From CAWIXB01 sp963839955 (GTDB lineage: Bacteria > Actinomycetota > Actinomycetes > JACCUZ01), in assembly GCA_963839955.1 (NCBI GenBank), contig CAWIXB010000001.1, positions 1,364,001-1,428,000 of the forward strand: a stretch of 64,000 nt of DNA, written 5' to 3'. Under the pieces are notes generated by a model that saw nothing but the letters and a program-made list of their open reading frames with translations, did no database searches and was not told where the DNA came from. The position numbers and the translations under genes are program-made. Shown piece by piece: positions 19,142-28,110 of this stretch. Every line of letters begins with the position of its first letter. Position 1 is the stretch's first letter.

Positions 19142-20470
19142 ATGAGCGAACGCGCGGGGCTGCCGTACCCGGACGGCGACCCCGGCGGGCTGGAGTCGGC
19201 GGCGGGTCGGCTGCGGGCGCTCGCCGCTGCCGTGACCGGTGATGCGCGCGACGCAGCCGCGGCGGCAAAGCCGGCCGGCTGGGTGGGACCGGCAGCGGCC
19301 GCGTTCGCCTTCGTGGCGACTGCCATTGCCGGGCGGCTGGCCACAAGCGCCGGCATCCTGGGGGCGGCGGCGGGTCCGGTGCGGGATCTCGCGACCACGC
19401 TCGACGATGCGCAGCGCCAGATCCGGCGATGGGCCAGGGAGATCGAGGAGGCTGAGGGAGAGGCTCAACGGGCGCAGAACGCCGTACAGGCTGCGCGCGC
19501 CGCAGCCGCGCCGGCGCTCACTGGCGGCAACCCGCTGGCCGCCAGTCCGCTGGACACGCACGTGGTCGCTGCAGTGCAGGCCGCCGCACGCGCGCAGGGC
19601 GAGGTCGACGAGCTGCGGACGCGTTACCGAGCCAAGGCCCAGCGGCTCTGTGACGAGGTCGAGGACGCCGACCGGTCGGCCTCGGCCGCCGTACTCGACG
19701 CCGCAGAGGCCGCGCCCGCAGGGGGACCCCGCTCGCCCCACGCGCCGGCCGTCGCTCGGCTGTTCGCACCCGTGTTCCTGTTCCATCCGGGCGAACTGCA
19801 CCTGCCGGCCGATCCCCGAGCCGACCTGCGCTACCCGTTCCGCTGGGTTTCCTCCGGGGGCAGGGGTGTGCCGCCGAAGACCATCGACGGCCTCAAGGTC
19901 CCCGACGACGTCCAGTTCCTGCACGGAACCGGCGCGGGTGCACCGATCTTCTACCGGGTGCGCAAGGGCGCGGACGGCAGCAAGGTCATCGAGTACTGGG
20001 TCTACCGCCGCCACAACGACTTCCGCCACAAGGGACTGCCCAAGGGCGTGCACCGCGGCGACTGGGAGGCGGTGTCGGTCAAGCTCGACCGGGCCGGCCG
20101 GCCGAAGCGGGTGGCCTACAGCCAGCACGAGGCCGGCTGCTCGCAACCCTACGAGCAGGCGGAGAAGCGGCGGGGCCACCCGGTGGCCTTCTCCGCGAAG
20201 GGCAGCGGCGCGAACTACCCCGTCGCCGGTGCCTACGACGAGGTCCCGGGTCCGTACGACGACCTGGCCAGTGGGCAAGGCAAGGGCGACAAGATCGTGC
20301 ACGCGGGTGACAACCTCGTCGACTACGACGGGTCCTCACCAGCCCGCTTCGACGGCAGGTACGGCCACGACGCGTCGCCTAAGGGCCCGCACCACCAGCA
20401 GCACAAGTTCGCACCCGACAGCGCGACGTGGCGCAAGGACTGCCACGAGCCCGCCAAGGCAGGAGGCTGA
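19142..20470 (+). CDS. WXG-containing protein with Vps62-like C-terminal domain, possible type VII-secreted effector
   Basis: 442 residues. Residues 1-200 form Ala-rich alpha-helices with a WVG (WXG) turn at 47-49 and a coiled-coil pattern, like ESX/type VII target proteins. After an Ala/Pro hinge, residues 210-400 resemble Vps62-type domains: FLFHPGELHLPAD, HRGDWEAVSVKLD, YSQHEAGC. No signal peptide. A GTG for a small Esx-like protein lies 5 bases after its stop. The C-terminal domain's activity is unknown; its place at the end of a secretion-type protein suggests an effector or toxin tip. No ESX machinery or obvious immunity gene lies next to it. Confidence 0.6.
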   Translation: MSERAGLPYPDGDPGGLESAAGRLRALAAAVTGDARDAAAAAKPAGWVGPAAAAFAFVATAIAGRLATSAGILGAAAGPVRDLATTLDDAQRQIRRWAREIEEAEGEAQRAQNAVQAARAAAAPALTGGNPLAASPLDTHVVAAVQAAARAQGEVDELRTRYRAKAQRLCDEVEDADRSASAAVLDAAEAAPAGGPRSPHAPAVARLFAPVFLFHPGELHLPADPRADLRYPFRWVSSGGRGVPPKTIDGLKVPDDVQFLHGTGAGAPIFYRVRKGADGSKVIEYWVYRRHNDFRHKGLPKGVHRGDWEAVSVKLDRAGRPKRVAYSQHEAGCSQPYEQAEKRRGHPVAFSAKGSGANYPVAGAYDEVPGPYDDLASGQGKGDKIVHAGDNLVDYDGSSPARFDGRYGHDASPKGPHHQQHKFAPDSATWRKDCHEPAKAGG

Positions 20471-20475
20471 GCACC

Positions 20476-20742
20476 GTGCAGATCGCCGCGGACACCGGTG
20501 AGGTGCGCACGCAGGCCGGGCGGCTGCATGCTGCGGGAAACGGCTTGCTGACCTCGGCCGGGCTCGGTGCCTTGTCCGGCGGGCTGTCTCGCGCCGGTGG
20601 CGCAACGCCGCTGACGTCGGCGGCGCTCGGGACTCTCGGCCGTTCGTGGTCGCGCGGTCTGCGCGACACTGGTGAGTCGCTGGATGCCTTGGGCGACTAT
20701 GCGGACGTGGTCGCCCTCGCCTTCGACGCGGCCGGAGGCTGA
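20476..20742 (+). CDS. Small Esx-like helical protein
   Basis: 88 residues, predicted all-helical and Ala/Gly-rich, no signal peptide. It opens MQIAADTGEVRTQAGRLHAAG and closes with LDALGDYADVVALAFDAAGG, the register seen in small ESX-type partner proteins, though a strict WXG turn is missing. AGGAGG sits nine bases before the GTG, inside the end of the preceding gene. Probably co-translated with and a partner or chaperone of the larger WXG protein. Confidence 0.65.
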   Translation: MQIAADTGEVRTQAGRLHAAGNGLLTSAGLGALSGGLSRAGGATPLTSAALGTLGRSWSRGLRDTGESLDALGDYADVVALAFDAAGG

Positions 20743-20798
20743 GAGAGGTCAGCCCTCTCGACGTCCGCCTGTCATCGCCCGAGAGGCCAGCGGGAGCG

Positions 20799-21107
20799 CT
20801 AGCGCATCTCCCAACTGTCCACCACGGCGAGGTTGTAGAACGTCGGCGGGCCATCCATGAGTTTGCTGAGACGACCGAAGAACTCCTGCGTCTCCGCGCG
20901 GTTGGAGGCCTCCATCGCGGCCTCTGCGGATTCGAACTCGATGATGCTGAGGTAGTAACCGGGCCTGTCCTGGTCCGCGGTGACCGTACCTCGCAGAGGT
21001 TGCGCCGCGCCCGTCACCTTCTCGGAGTCTTCTCGAAAGCTCTTGCCCAGAGCCTCGATCTCCTCCACCCGCGACGTTTGGTACTCAATGATCTGAATGA
21101 ATTTCAT
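20799..21107 (-). CDS. Antibiotic-biosynthesis-monooxygenase-like (dimeric alpha/beta barrel) protein
   Basis: 102 residues. MKFIQIIEYQT opening strand, a helix with EEIEALGKSF, and YYLSIIEFESAEAAMEAS, the pattern of ferredoxin-like ABM/EthD-type folds. AGAGG lies before the ATG. It is the last gene of the FAH hydrolase-antiporter cassette, 34 bases after the antiporter, so it may act as a small oxygenase, isomerase or binding protein in the same pathway. Confidence 0.65.
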   Translation of the reverse strand: MKFIQIIEYQTSRVEEIEALGKSFREDSEKVTGAAQPLRGTVTADQDRPGYYLSIIEFESAEAAMEASNRAETQEFFGRLSKLMDGPPTFYNLAVVDSWEMR

Positions 21108-21141
21108 ACCCACAACCTCTTCTGGGTCAGCCACCGCATCC

Positions 21142-22740
21142 TCAGCGCTTGGACATACTCTGAGCCCTGTCGGGCGCCCCGTCCACGCGTTCGACCAACC
21201 TGTCCGTCGCGTACTTCTGCCTTAGCACGACCACAGCCACGGCGAGAGCAGCCAGCGTCGCCACCAGACCGGCAGCCGCGTTCTGGGTGACGCCGAGGAC
21301 CAGGTAGCCGACGACCGAGGCGGCGCCGCATACGAACGCGTAGGGCAGCTGCGTCATGGTGTGGTCTATCAGATGGATGCCCGACCCGATGGAGGACAGG
21401 ATCGTGGTGTCGGACAGCGGCGACGTGTGGTCACCGAAGATGGCACCGGCGAGCACGGCACCGAACGCCGGGATCAGGAGTCCGATGTCCGCGGCGACCA
21501 CGATCTCGGCCGCTATCGGTAGTAGCAGCCCGAAGGTGCCGAAGGTGCTGCCCATCGAGAACGAGATGAAGGAGGCAACGAGGAACAGCAGCACGGGCAG
21601 CAGCGAGAACGGCAGAGTGCCGTCGATCAACTGGGCGACGTATTCACCGATCCCGAGCATGGAGATGATCTCGGCCGTCATCCACGCGAGGAAGACCACG
21701 GCAACAGCCGTCAGCATCGACTTGGCGCCCGAGAGTGCCGCAGCCGCCACCTGCCGCGGGGGCATCCCCCTCATCAGCAACTTCAAGCCGGACACGGCGC
21801 ACGCGGCGAGCCCGCCGTAGAACAGGGCGAGGATGACGTCGGTGTTCGCGAGAACCTTGAGCGGCGTCAGCGCTCCGTCCGTGCTCGAGATCCCGATCCA
21901 GAGTGCGCCGGCGACCGTGAAGCCGATCAGCGTCAGCACCGGAAGAACCAGGTCGCTCACCTTGCCGTTGTCGCGCGTGGGCAGGTTCTGGTCGGTCTCG
22001 CCCGGGGCGCTCCCGCGAGATGCGTCGAACAAGACACCTTCCTTGGCGGCCAACTCGTCATGTCGGCGCATCGGCCCGAAGCTGAGGCCGAAGAATGCGA
22101 CAGCGAACACGAACAGGATCGCCGTGATCGCGTAGTAGTTCGCCGGGATGGTCAGCAAGAAGGCTTCGTACCCCGAGTACTCGGTGATGTTGTTGGCGGT
22201 GAATATCCCCGCCATCGCGGTCGCGATGAAGGCGGCCCAGCCGGAGATGGGCGTCAGGATGATGACGGGAGCAGCCGTCGAGTCCACGAGATACGACAGC
22301 TTCGCCCGCGAGATGCGATGCCGATCGGTGATCGACCGGCTGACGTTCCCTCCGACGAGGCAGCTGAACGCATCGTCGAAGAAAATGACGGTGCCGAGGA
22401 CGATGGGCACCAGGTGCGCCTGGAAACGTGTCCTGACCTTCGTGATCGCCCACTCGGAGAACGCCAGGAGGCCACCGGAGACGTAGATGAACGCAGTCAG
22501 CACGCCCAGGAGCAGCACGAACGCGCTGATGTACATCTCCTCGGCGATCTCACCTTCGGCGATGATCAGCCCACCGACGACGTCCGCGATGAGTGAGAAG
22601 GCCTCGGCGGGGTTCCAGTCGCTGTAGAGCAGTGCGCCGAGGACGATTCCCGTGCCTAGCGCGAGGAAGATCCTCTTGGTGACGATGGCCAGCGTGATCG
22701 TCACGACCGGGGGAATGAGCGACAGCGCAGACGGTTCCAC
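21142..22740 (-). CDS. NhaC-family Na+/H+ antiporter-type transporter
   Basis: 532 residues with about 12 membrane segments. The family signature region GGNVSRSITDRHRISRAKLSYLVDS and the following STAAPVIILTPISGWAAF are clear. NhaC-type carriers exchange sodium, malate/lactate or amino acids, and the place next to an FAH hydrolase suggests an organic-acid substrate. GTG start with TGAGGAG upstream; 26 bases separate it from the FAH gene, so both are in one transcript. Confidence 0.85.
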   Translation of the reverse strand: MEPSALSLIPPVVTITLAIVTKRIFLALGTGIVLGALLYSDWNPAEAFSLIADVVGGLIIAEGEIAEEMYISAFVLLLGVLTAFIYVSGGLLAFSEWAITKVRTRFQAHLVPIVLGTVIFFDDAFSCLVGGNVSRSITDRHRISRAKLSYLVDSTAAPVIILTPISGWAAFIATAMAGIFTANNITEYSGYEAFLLTIPANYYAITAILFVFAVAFFGLSFGPMRRHDELAAKEGVLFDASRGSAPGETDQNLPTRDNGKVSDLVLPVLTLIGFTVAGALWIGISSTDGALTPLKVLANTDVILALFYGGLAACAVSGLKLLMRGMPPRQVAAAALSGAKSMLTAVAVVFLAWMTAEIISMLGIGEYVAQLIDGTLPFSLLPVLLFLVASFISFSMGSTFGTFGLLLPIAAEIVVAADIGLLIPAFGAVLAGAIFGDHTSPLSDTTILSSIGSGIHLIDHTMTQLPYAFVCGAASVVGYLVLGVTQNAAAGLVATLAALAVAVVVLRQKYATDRLVERVDGAPDRAQSMSKR

Positions 22741-22766
22741 GAGAACTCCTCAGAGTGTGGGTCGCT

Positions 22767-23645
22767 TCAGTCGGTGTCCTTGTCGGCGACGAGGTAGGTG
22801 ACGAGTCGGCCGAGCCGCTCGACCTCGCACGCGATCTCGTCGCCCTGCTGCACCCAGCTGGGCGGGTCCATGCCCATGGCGACGCCTTGCGGCGTGCCCG
22901 TGAAGACGACATCTCCCGGTTCGAGGGTCATGACCTGGGACAGGTCACTCACCAGCTCGGCAACGGAGAAGATCATGTCCGCCGTGTTGGAGTCCTGCCG
23001 CAGCTCGCTGTTGACCCAGCACTTCAGGTCCAGGGCCTGAGGGTCAGGCACCTCGTCGGCCGTGACCACGAACGGCCCCAGGGGGGCGAACCCGTCGATC
23101 GCCTTGCCGTAGGTCCATTGCGGGCCGCGCATCTGGAGGTCGCGGGCGGACAGGTCGTTGCCGGTGGCATAGCCGAAGACGTGGTCGAGGGCGTCCGCCA
23201 CAGGAACCCGGTGCGCGGGGCGCCCGATCACGGCCACCAGCTCGACCTCGTAGTCGACCTTCGCCGTGACGGCCGGCGCTGCGACGTCGGTACGATGGCC
23301 CGCGAGGCTGTTCGCGAACTTGGCGAAGTAGATCGGGTGCGCCGGGATCGGGATGCCGGACTCCTCCGCATGCTTGCGGTAGTTGGCCCCGACGCAGATG
23401 ATCTTGCCCGGGTCGGGCAGTGCCGGCCCGTAGACGACCTCGGACTCCGGGATGGGTACGCCGGCCGACCCGAGCACCTGCCGCAACTGCTCGAGGGCCT
23501 GGGCACCTCCGGCGGCCACGTCCTTGACGGAGTCCGGCGCGCGTTGGCCCGCACCGCGCGCCGTCTCCCGTACGTCGACGATGCCCGCGTCGGTCCAGAT
23601 GCCCAGCCGCAGCCCATCGGCCGAGTGGAAGGAAAGAAGTCTCAC
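22767..23645 (-). CDS. Fumarylacetoacetate hydrolase (FAH) family protein
   Basis: 292 residues. N-terminal small domain, then the FAH catalytic core from about residue 90 with KIICVGANYRKHAEE, DYEVELVAVIG (metal-binding Glu residues), GYATGNDLSARDLQ and GDVVFTGTPQGV. Such enzymes hydrolyse or decarboxylate 2,4-dioxo acids (acylpyruvases, dehydratases). Likely first gene of a three-gene operon. GTG start with GGAGGAG ten bases upstream is preferred over an ATG 45 bases earlier, which lacks a site. The divergent GntR gene is its likely regulator. Confidence 0.9.
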   Translation of the reverse strand: MRLLSFHSADGLRLGIWTDAGIVDVRETARGAGQRAPDSVKDVAAGGAQALEQLRQVLGSAGVPIPESEVVYGPALPDPGKIICVGANYRKHAEESGIPIPAHPIYFAKFANSLAGHRTDVAAPAVTAKVDYEVELVAVIGRPAHRVPVADALDHVFGYATGNDLSARDLQMRGPQWTYGKAIDGFAPLGPFVVTADEVPDPQALDLKCWVNSELRQDSNTADMIFSVAELVSDLSQVMTLEPGDVVFTGTPQGVAMGMDPPSWVQQGDEIACEVERLGRLVTYLVADKDTD

Positions 23646-23711
23646 TGTCGAACGCTCCTCCGACTGGTGACAGTTGGCCATAACGGGCAAAAGCCCACAA
23701 ACGGTGAAACT

Positions 23712-23725
23712 TCAGTCTGAACTGA
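23712..23725. promoter_or_regulatory. Inverted repeat in the FAH/GntR divergent region
   Basis: TCAGT-CTGA-ACTGA lies eight bases before the first possible start of the GntR gene, in an 87-base AT-richer gap between two divergent genes. It has the short-arm shape of operators bound by FadR-subfamily regulators. Candidate binding site only. Confidence 0.35.
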
Positions 23726-23732
23726 CTACGAT

Positions 23733-24491
23733 ATGAGTGTCAAGGATCGATCACGGCCGGGAAGGCAAGGGGTGGCGGTGACAGCAGGGGGGACGACGGG
23801 CGGCCCGCTCGGCGAGCGGGCCTACAGCGAGTTGCTGCATCGGCTGATCACGCTGGAGATCCCGCCCGGCGCAGCGCTCAGTGAGGAGTCCCTCGCCGCC
23901 GAGCTCGGTGTCGGGGTGACTCCCATCCGTCGTGCGCTGGCTCGGCTGGCCCAGGAGGGGCTGCTGCGGGTCTATCCACGACGGGCGACGATCGTCGAGG
24001 AGGTCCGGATCAGCGACGTCCAGCATCTCTGGGAGATCCGCGTACCGCTCGAGGAGACCGCCGCCTTCTACGCGGCGCAGCGTGCATCGCCGAGTCACAA
24101 GCGGCACCTCCATGAACTCATCGGGCAGCTCGAGGACCCACCGACGGAGGCCGGCGAGGTGCTCGAGCTGCACAGACGAGTCCACGAGGCGGTCGCGGCC
24201 GCGTCGATGAACCCCTTTATCGCCGATCGAACCGCCAAGCTGCTGAATCTGACCCTGCGCTGCTGGCACGTCCTCCACCGGTCGGGCAGCCTTGACGACC
24301 ACGATCTCCGTCCGCACCACCTGCCGCTGCTCGAGGCGATCATCGAGGGCGACCCCGATGCGGCCGTCGCCGCTAGTCGCCTCCATGTGAAACGGTCCCT
24401 CTCGGCGTCCGGCCCGAACGGTCCGCGGGCGGTGCGAGCTGCCGCACCACCGGAGATCTCCGAACGACGTCCTTCTCAAGTCGGTCGCTGA
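23733..24491 (+). CDS. GntR-family regulator, FadR (FCD) subfamily
   Basis: 252 residues. Winged HTH at about 27-95 (LSEESLAAELGVGVTPIRRALARLAQEGL) and an all-helical FCD ligand domain at about 100-225 with metal-binding-type positions (LHRRVHEAVAAAS, HHLPLLEAIIEGD). These regulators usually repress neighbouring organic-acid genes until the acid binds. Divergent from the FAH operon. The ATG has no clear ribosome site; GTG codons at 23772 or 23778 with GGCAAGG upstream are real alternatives. Confidence 0.88.
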   Translation: MSVKDRSRPGRQGVAVTAGGTTGGPLGERAYSELLHRLITLEIPPGAALSEESLAAELGVGVTPIRRALARLAQEGLLRVYPRRATIVEEVRISDVQHLWEIRVPLEETAAFYAAQRASPSHKRHLHELIGQLEDPPTEAGEVLELHRRVHEAVAAASMNPFIADRTAKLLNLTLRCWHVLHRSGSLDDHDLRPHHLPLLEAIIEGDPDAAVAASRLHVKRSLSASGPNGPRAVRAAAPPEISERRPSQVGR

Positions 24492-24549
24492 CTTCTAGCA
24501 TGCCGACTGGTCGCGTCATCGGTGCTGTAGCTGCCAAGGGGAGGCCCGC

Positions 24550-26700
24550 ATGGGCCGCAAGCTTGCACTCGTCGTGTCCCTGTCCACCTGTCTGGCGCTG
24601 GTGCCGGGCCTTGCACAGGCTCATCCGGGAGGTCACGGCGGCAAGCCGGGCTTCTCACCCGGGGCACCCGGGGTGGGGGATGACTACTTCCCGCTCGACG
24701 GGAACGGCGGGTACGACGTGCGGCGCTACCTGTTGGACGTCGCGTATGACCCGTCGTCCGACGAGCTGACCGGCGTCGCGACGATCGAAGCGCGCGCGAC
24801 CCAGAACCTGTCCAGCTTCAACCTCGACTTCGAGGGCCTGACCGTGCGGTCCATCAAGGTGGACGGACATCGGGCGGGCTGGAGTCGCGACGGTGGTGAG
24901 CTGACCGTGACGCCGGCCCGAGGCCTGCGCGACCACAAGCGGTTCAAGACTGTCGTGCGCTACGACGGGGTGCCCGAAACGCTCCTGGACGGCTCCGGTT
25001 TCATCCACACCGATGACGGCGCGCTCGTGATCGGCCAACCTGACGTTGCCGCCACCTGGTTCCCGGTCAACGACCATCCGATCGACAGGGCTTCCTACCG
25101 GTTCAACATCACGGCGCCGTCCGACCTCCAGGTCGTCTCGAACGGCGTACTCAAGCATCAGCATCGGCATGGCAGCACCAGGACGTGGACATGGGACGCC
25201 AAGGAACCGATGGCGTCGTACCTCGCGATGATGGCCATCGGAGAGTTCGACGTGCACGCCTACCGCGAGGACGGCATTCGGTTCTGGGACGCGCTCGACC
25301 CCGATCTGTTCGACCCGGTCGCGGCGCCGCGGACGGGAGAACAGTTCGCCCTGTCAGACATCGGCGACCTCGCCTACAAGCGGCTTGCTCGCACGATCAG
25401 TGTGCCTGCAGGCGGGGCGGAGCTGTCCTTCTGGGTGACCCGCGACACAGAACCCGACTGGGACTTCCTGTTCGTCGAGGCGCACACGGTCGGGCAGGAC
25501 GACTGGACGACACTGCCATCCGTGGGCGGACCGACGACCCAGGACACCGATTGGGCATGTCCGTCCTGGCTCGAGCTGCACCCCTTCCTCGAGCACTACC
25601 AGACCGACAACGGCGACGAATCCTGCTCGCCGAGCACCGACAGCGGTGAGTGGTGGGCTGCGAGCGGCGCAAGTGACGGCTACGAGCAGTGGACCGTCGA
25701 CCTCTCGGACTTCGCGAACAGCGACGTGGAGGTCTCGATCAGCTACGCGTCGGACGGCTCCGTGCAAGGTCGCGGTGTGTACGTCGACGACATCACCGTC
25801 TCGACAGGGCAGGGCACGACGTCGTTCGAGGACGACGGCGACACCTTGGACGGATGGACCGTGCCTGGGGCGCCCGCCGGAAGCCAGGCCAACCCCAACG
25901 ACTGGATGGTCGGCACCGTGGACGATGTGCCGTCGAGCGTGGGCACCATCGCCGAAGGCTCGTTCGCGCGCCAGGCCGAGATCATCGACTTCCTGTCGGA
26001 CAACTTCGGTCACTATCCCTTCTCCGCTGCCGGCGGAATCGTCGACGACTTGCCGGGACTGGGCTTCGCCCTCGAGAACCAGACGCGCCCGATCTACGCG
26101 CTCGACTTCTTCGACACCCCGGTGAACGGCGATGCCGTGGTGGTGCACGAGATCGCGCACCAGTGGTTCGGCGACAACCTTGCCCTCGAGCGGTGGCAGC
26201 ACATCTGGCTGAACGAGGGGTTCGCGACCTACGCGGAGTGGCTCTGGAGCGAACGCGAGGGACTGGGCACGGCGCAGGAGATCTTCGACTCGCTGGCCGG
26301 CATCCCAGGCGACGACCCGTTCTGGTCGCTGACGATCGGCGACCCAGGGGGGGACAACCTGTTCGAGATCCCCATCTACTTCCGCGGCGCGATGACGCTT
26401 CACGCGTTGCGGCTGGAGGTGGGCGACGACGACTTCTTCCGGATCCTGCGCCGCTGGGCACGGTCGCAGGCGGGCGGCAACGTCACGACCGACGAGTTCA
26501 TCACCCTGGCCGAGCGCACCTCGAGGACGCAGCTGGACGACTTGTTCGACGTCTGGCTGTTCACGCCGGAGAGACCGGCGACGCTGGAGGCGGCCGCCGC
26601 CCGGTCCGGCAGCGGCTCGAGTGACCTCCGACAGGGCTCCTCGACAGTGCGCCGGCTCATGCCTCGCCACGATCTGACCGAAAAGCTCGCCTTGCGCTGA
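24550..26700 (+). CDS. Secreted M1-family metallopeptidase with an inserted domain
   Basis: 716 residues with signal peptide (cleavage near AQAHP). N-terminal beta-sandwich, substrate-anchoring FALEN (GAMEN-like) motif, and zinc site HEIAHQ (His533, Glu534, His537) followed by Glu556 in NEGF. Between the N-terminal domain and the catalytic core, residues of about 265-455 form a beta-rich insert with ELSFWVTRDTEPDWDFLFVE and VYVDDITVS, like MAM/immune-inhibitor-A jelly rolls. Releases N-terminal residues from extracellular peptides; the insert may bind substrate or surface. Followed by a PASTA-protein gene in the same direction. Confidence 0.9.
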   Translation: MGRKLALVVSLSTCLALVPGLAQAHPGGHGGKPGFSPGAPGVGDDYFPLDGNGGYDVRRYLLDVAYDPSSDELTGVATIEARATQNLSSFNLDFEGLTVRSIKVDGHRAGWSRDGGELTVTPARGLRDHKRFKTVVRYDGVPETLLDGSGFIHTDDGALVIGQPDVAATWFPVNDHPIDRASYRFNITAPSDLQVVSNGVLKHQHRHGSTRTWTWDAKEPMASYLAMMAIGEFDVHAYREDGIRFWDALDPDLFDPVAAPRTGEQFALSDIGDLAYKRLARTISVPAGGAELSFWVTRDTEPDWDFLFVEAHTVGQDDWTTLPSVGGPTTQDTDWACPSWLELHPFLEHYQTDNGDESCSPSTDSGEWWAASGASDGYEQWTVDLSDFANSDVEVSISYASDGSVQGRGVYVDDITVSTGQGTTSFEDDGDTLDGWTVPGAPAGSQANPNDWMVGTVDDVPSSVGTIAEGSFARQAEIIDFLSDNFGHYPFSAAGGIVDDLPGLGFALENQTRPIYALDFFDTPVNGDAVVVHEIAHQWFGDNLALERWQHIWLNEGFATYAEWLWSEREGLGTAQEIFDSLAGIPGDDPFWSLTIGDPGGDNLFEIPIYFRGAMTLHALRLEVGDDDFFRILRRWARSQAGGNVTTDEFITLAERTSRTQLDDLFDVWLFTPERPATLEAAAARSGSGSSDLRQGSSTVRRLMPRHDLTEKLALR

Positions 26701-26865
26701 GACCCATGGTCCGGCCGATGCGGCGGGTTCGGCGCTCGCTCCAACGGGCCCTTGACCGCTCGACCTCGGCGGCGCACCGTGTCAGCAGAGGCACGCACGG
26801 TGAGGGGGTGCGGCGGGCTCAGAGGCGCCCGTCGTCCGCGCTGGCACGCCTTGGTGGGGGGATCG

Positions 26866-28110
26866 GTGCGGCGAACCAGAGCGGTGGTGGTCGCGGGCGC
26901 GTTCCTGGTGGCGCTGGCGACCGGAACAGCGCCGGCGGCCGCGGTCTCCAGCTCGCCCGACCTCGTGGCGTCACCGGACGACCCGCGGGCCGGTGAGCAG
27001 GTCTCGCTCAGCGGGTCGGGATGGGACCGGGCGTCGGACCCCGACGACAGCTCCGGCGGTGTCGACTTCGCCGCCCTCGACGACTGCATCCTGCTCTTCG
27101 GCGGTACGCCTGCCACCGAAGGCCGGTGCGCGACGAGCGGCGGAGGCACCCTCGACGGCGGCCTGACGGTGCCCGTCGGGACCAAACCGGGCACCGTGAC
27201 GATCCTCGCGTGTGCGCCGGACTGCTCCAGCAACCTGCAGGCGCGAGTCCAGGTGACCGTCCGGCCGGGGCTGGTCGTCGTGCCCGATCTCGACGAGCAG
27301 ACCTACGACGAGGCGCAGGCGTCGCTCGCCGCACAGGGTCTGGTGCTCGATCCAGACATCGGGCGTCCTGACGATGCCGATGCCGTCGTGACCGAACAGT
27401 CGCCGGATGCAGGCGACGAGGTCGAGGAGGGCACCGAGGTAGGCGCGACGTTCGAGGTCGTGTCGCCGAACGGCAACAACGACGAGGTTGCGGTGCCCGA
27501 CCTGTCCGGGCTCCGCCTCGGCGCCGCTCGCCGTGCGCTTCAGGCAGACGGCCTCCAGCTCGCGGTCGACCCGGACTCGGGCGACGAGGGACGGGTCGAC
27601 GACCAGGACCCGGCGGCCGGCACGCTCGTCGATCCCGGCACCGTCGTCACTGTCACCCTGCGCGTCATCGAGGCCGGGCTGGTCGCCGTCCCTGACGTCG
27701 TCGGGTTCGACCTCGACGAGGCGCAAGCCGTCATCGAGGGCGCCGGTTTGATCCTGCGGGCCGACTCCACCGACGACGGGAGCGTGCTGCGACAGAATCC
27801 GGGCGCGGGGACGCTGGTCCCGCTCGGATCGGTGGTCGGCGTCGGCCTCGAGGCGCCAGCAGGCGGGCCGGAGTGGTGGATGTTCGCGCTGGCTGGCGGT
27901 CTCGCAGTCGGGGCCGTCGGCGCCGGCATCCTCAAGGCGCGCAAGGTCCGGTCGCGACGCGACCGTTCGTGGGTGCGCGAGCACGTCTCCGTCGAACCCG
28001 GTGAGAGCACGTCGTCCTACGACGTCGCGTCCGCCGGCCCCAGTCACACCGTGCGGCTGGAACCGCGCGAGCCGTCACCCGTCACGGTCCTCGAGGAGAT
28101 CAAGTCATGA
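26866..28110 (+). CDS. PASTA-repeat membrane protein, no kinase domain
   Basis: About 414 residues from a GTG with GGGGGG upstream; in-frame starts at 26752 or 26778 are possible. A basic, hydrophobic signal segment (ALATGTAPAAA) is followed by an Ig-like region, three PASTA repeats at about 134-200, 205-272 and 270-335 (each opening with VPDL or VPDV), one membrane helix at about 336-357 and a charged cytosolic tail. PASTA domains bind peptidoglycan or muropeptides. The layout is the reverse of PknB-type kinases. Its stop overlaps the next start (ATGA), so the two proteins are made together. Confidence 0.8.
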   Translation: MRRTRAVVVAGAFLVALATGTAPAAAVSSSPDLVASPDDPRAGEQVSLSGSGWDRASDPDDSSGGVDFAALDDCILLFGGTPATEGRCATSGGGTLDGGLTVPVGTKPGTVTILACAPDCSSNLQARVQVTVRPGLVVVPDLDEQTYDEAQASLAAQGLVLDPDIGRPDDADAVVTEQSPDAGDEVEEGTEVGATFEVVSPNGNNDEVAVPDLSGLRLGAARRALQADGLQLAVDPDSGDEGRVDDQDPAAGTLVDPGTVVTVTLRVIEAGLVAVPDVVGFDLDEAQAVIEGAGLILRADSTDDGSVLRQNPGAGTLVPLGSVVGVGLEAPAGGPEWWMFALAGGLAVGAVGAGILKARKVRSRRDRSWVREHVSVEPGESTSSYDVASAGPSHTVRLEPREPSPVTVLEEIKS

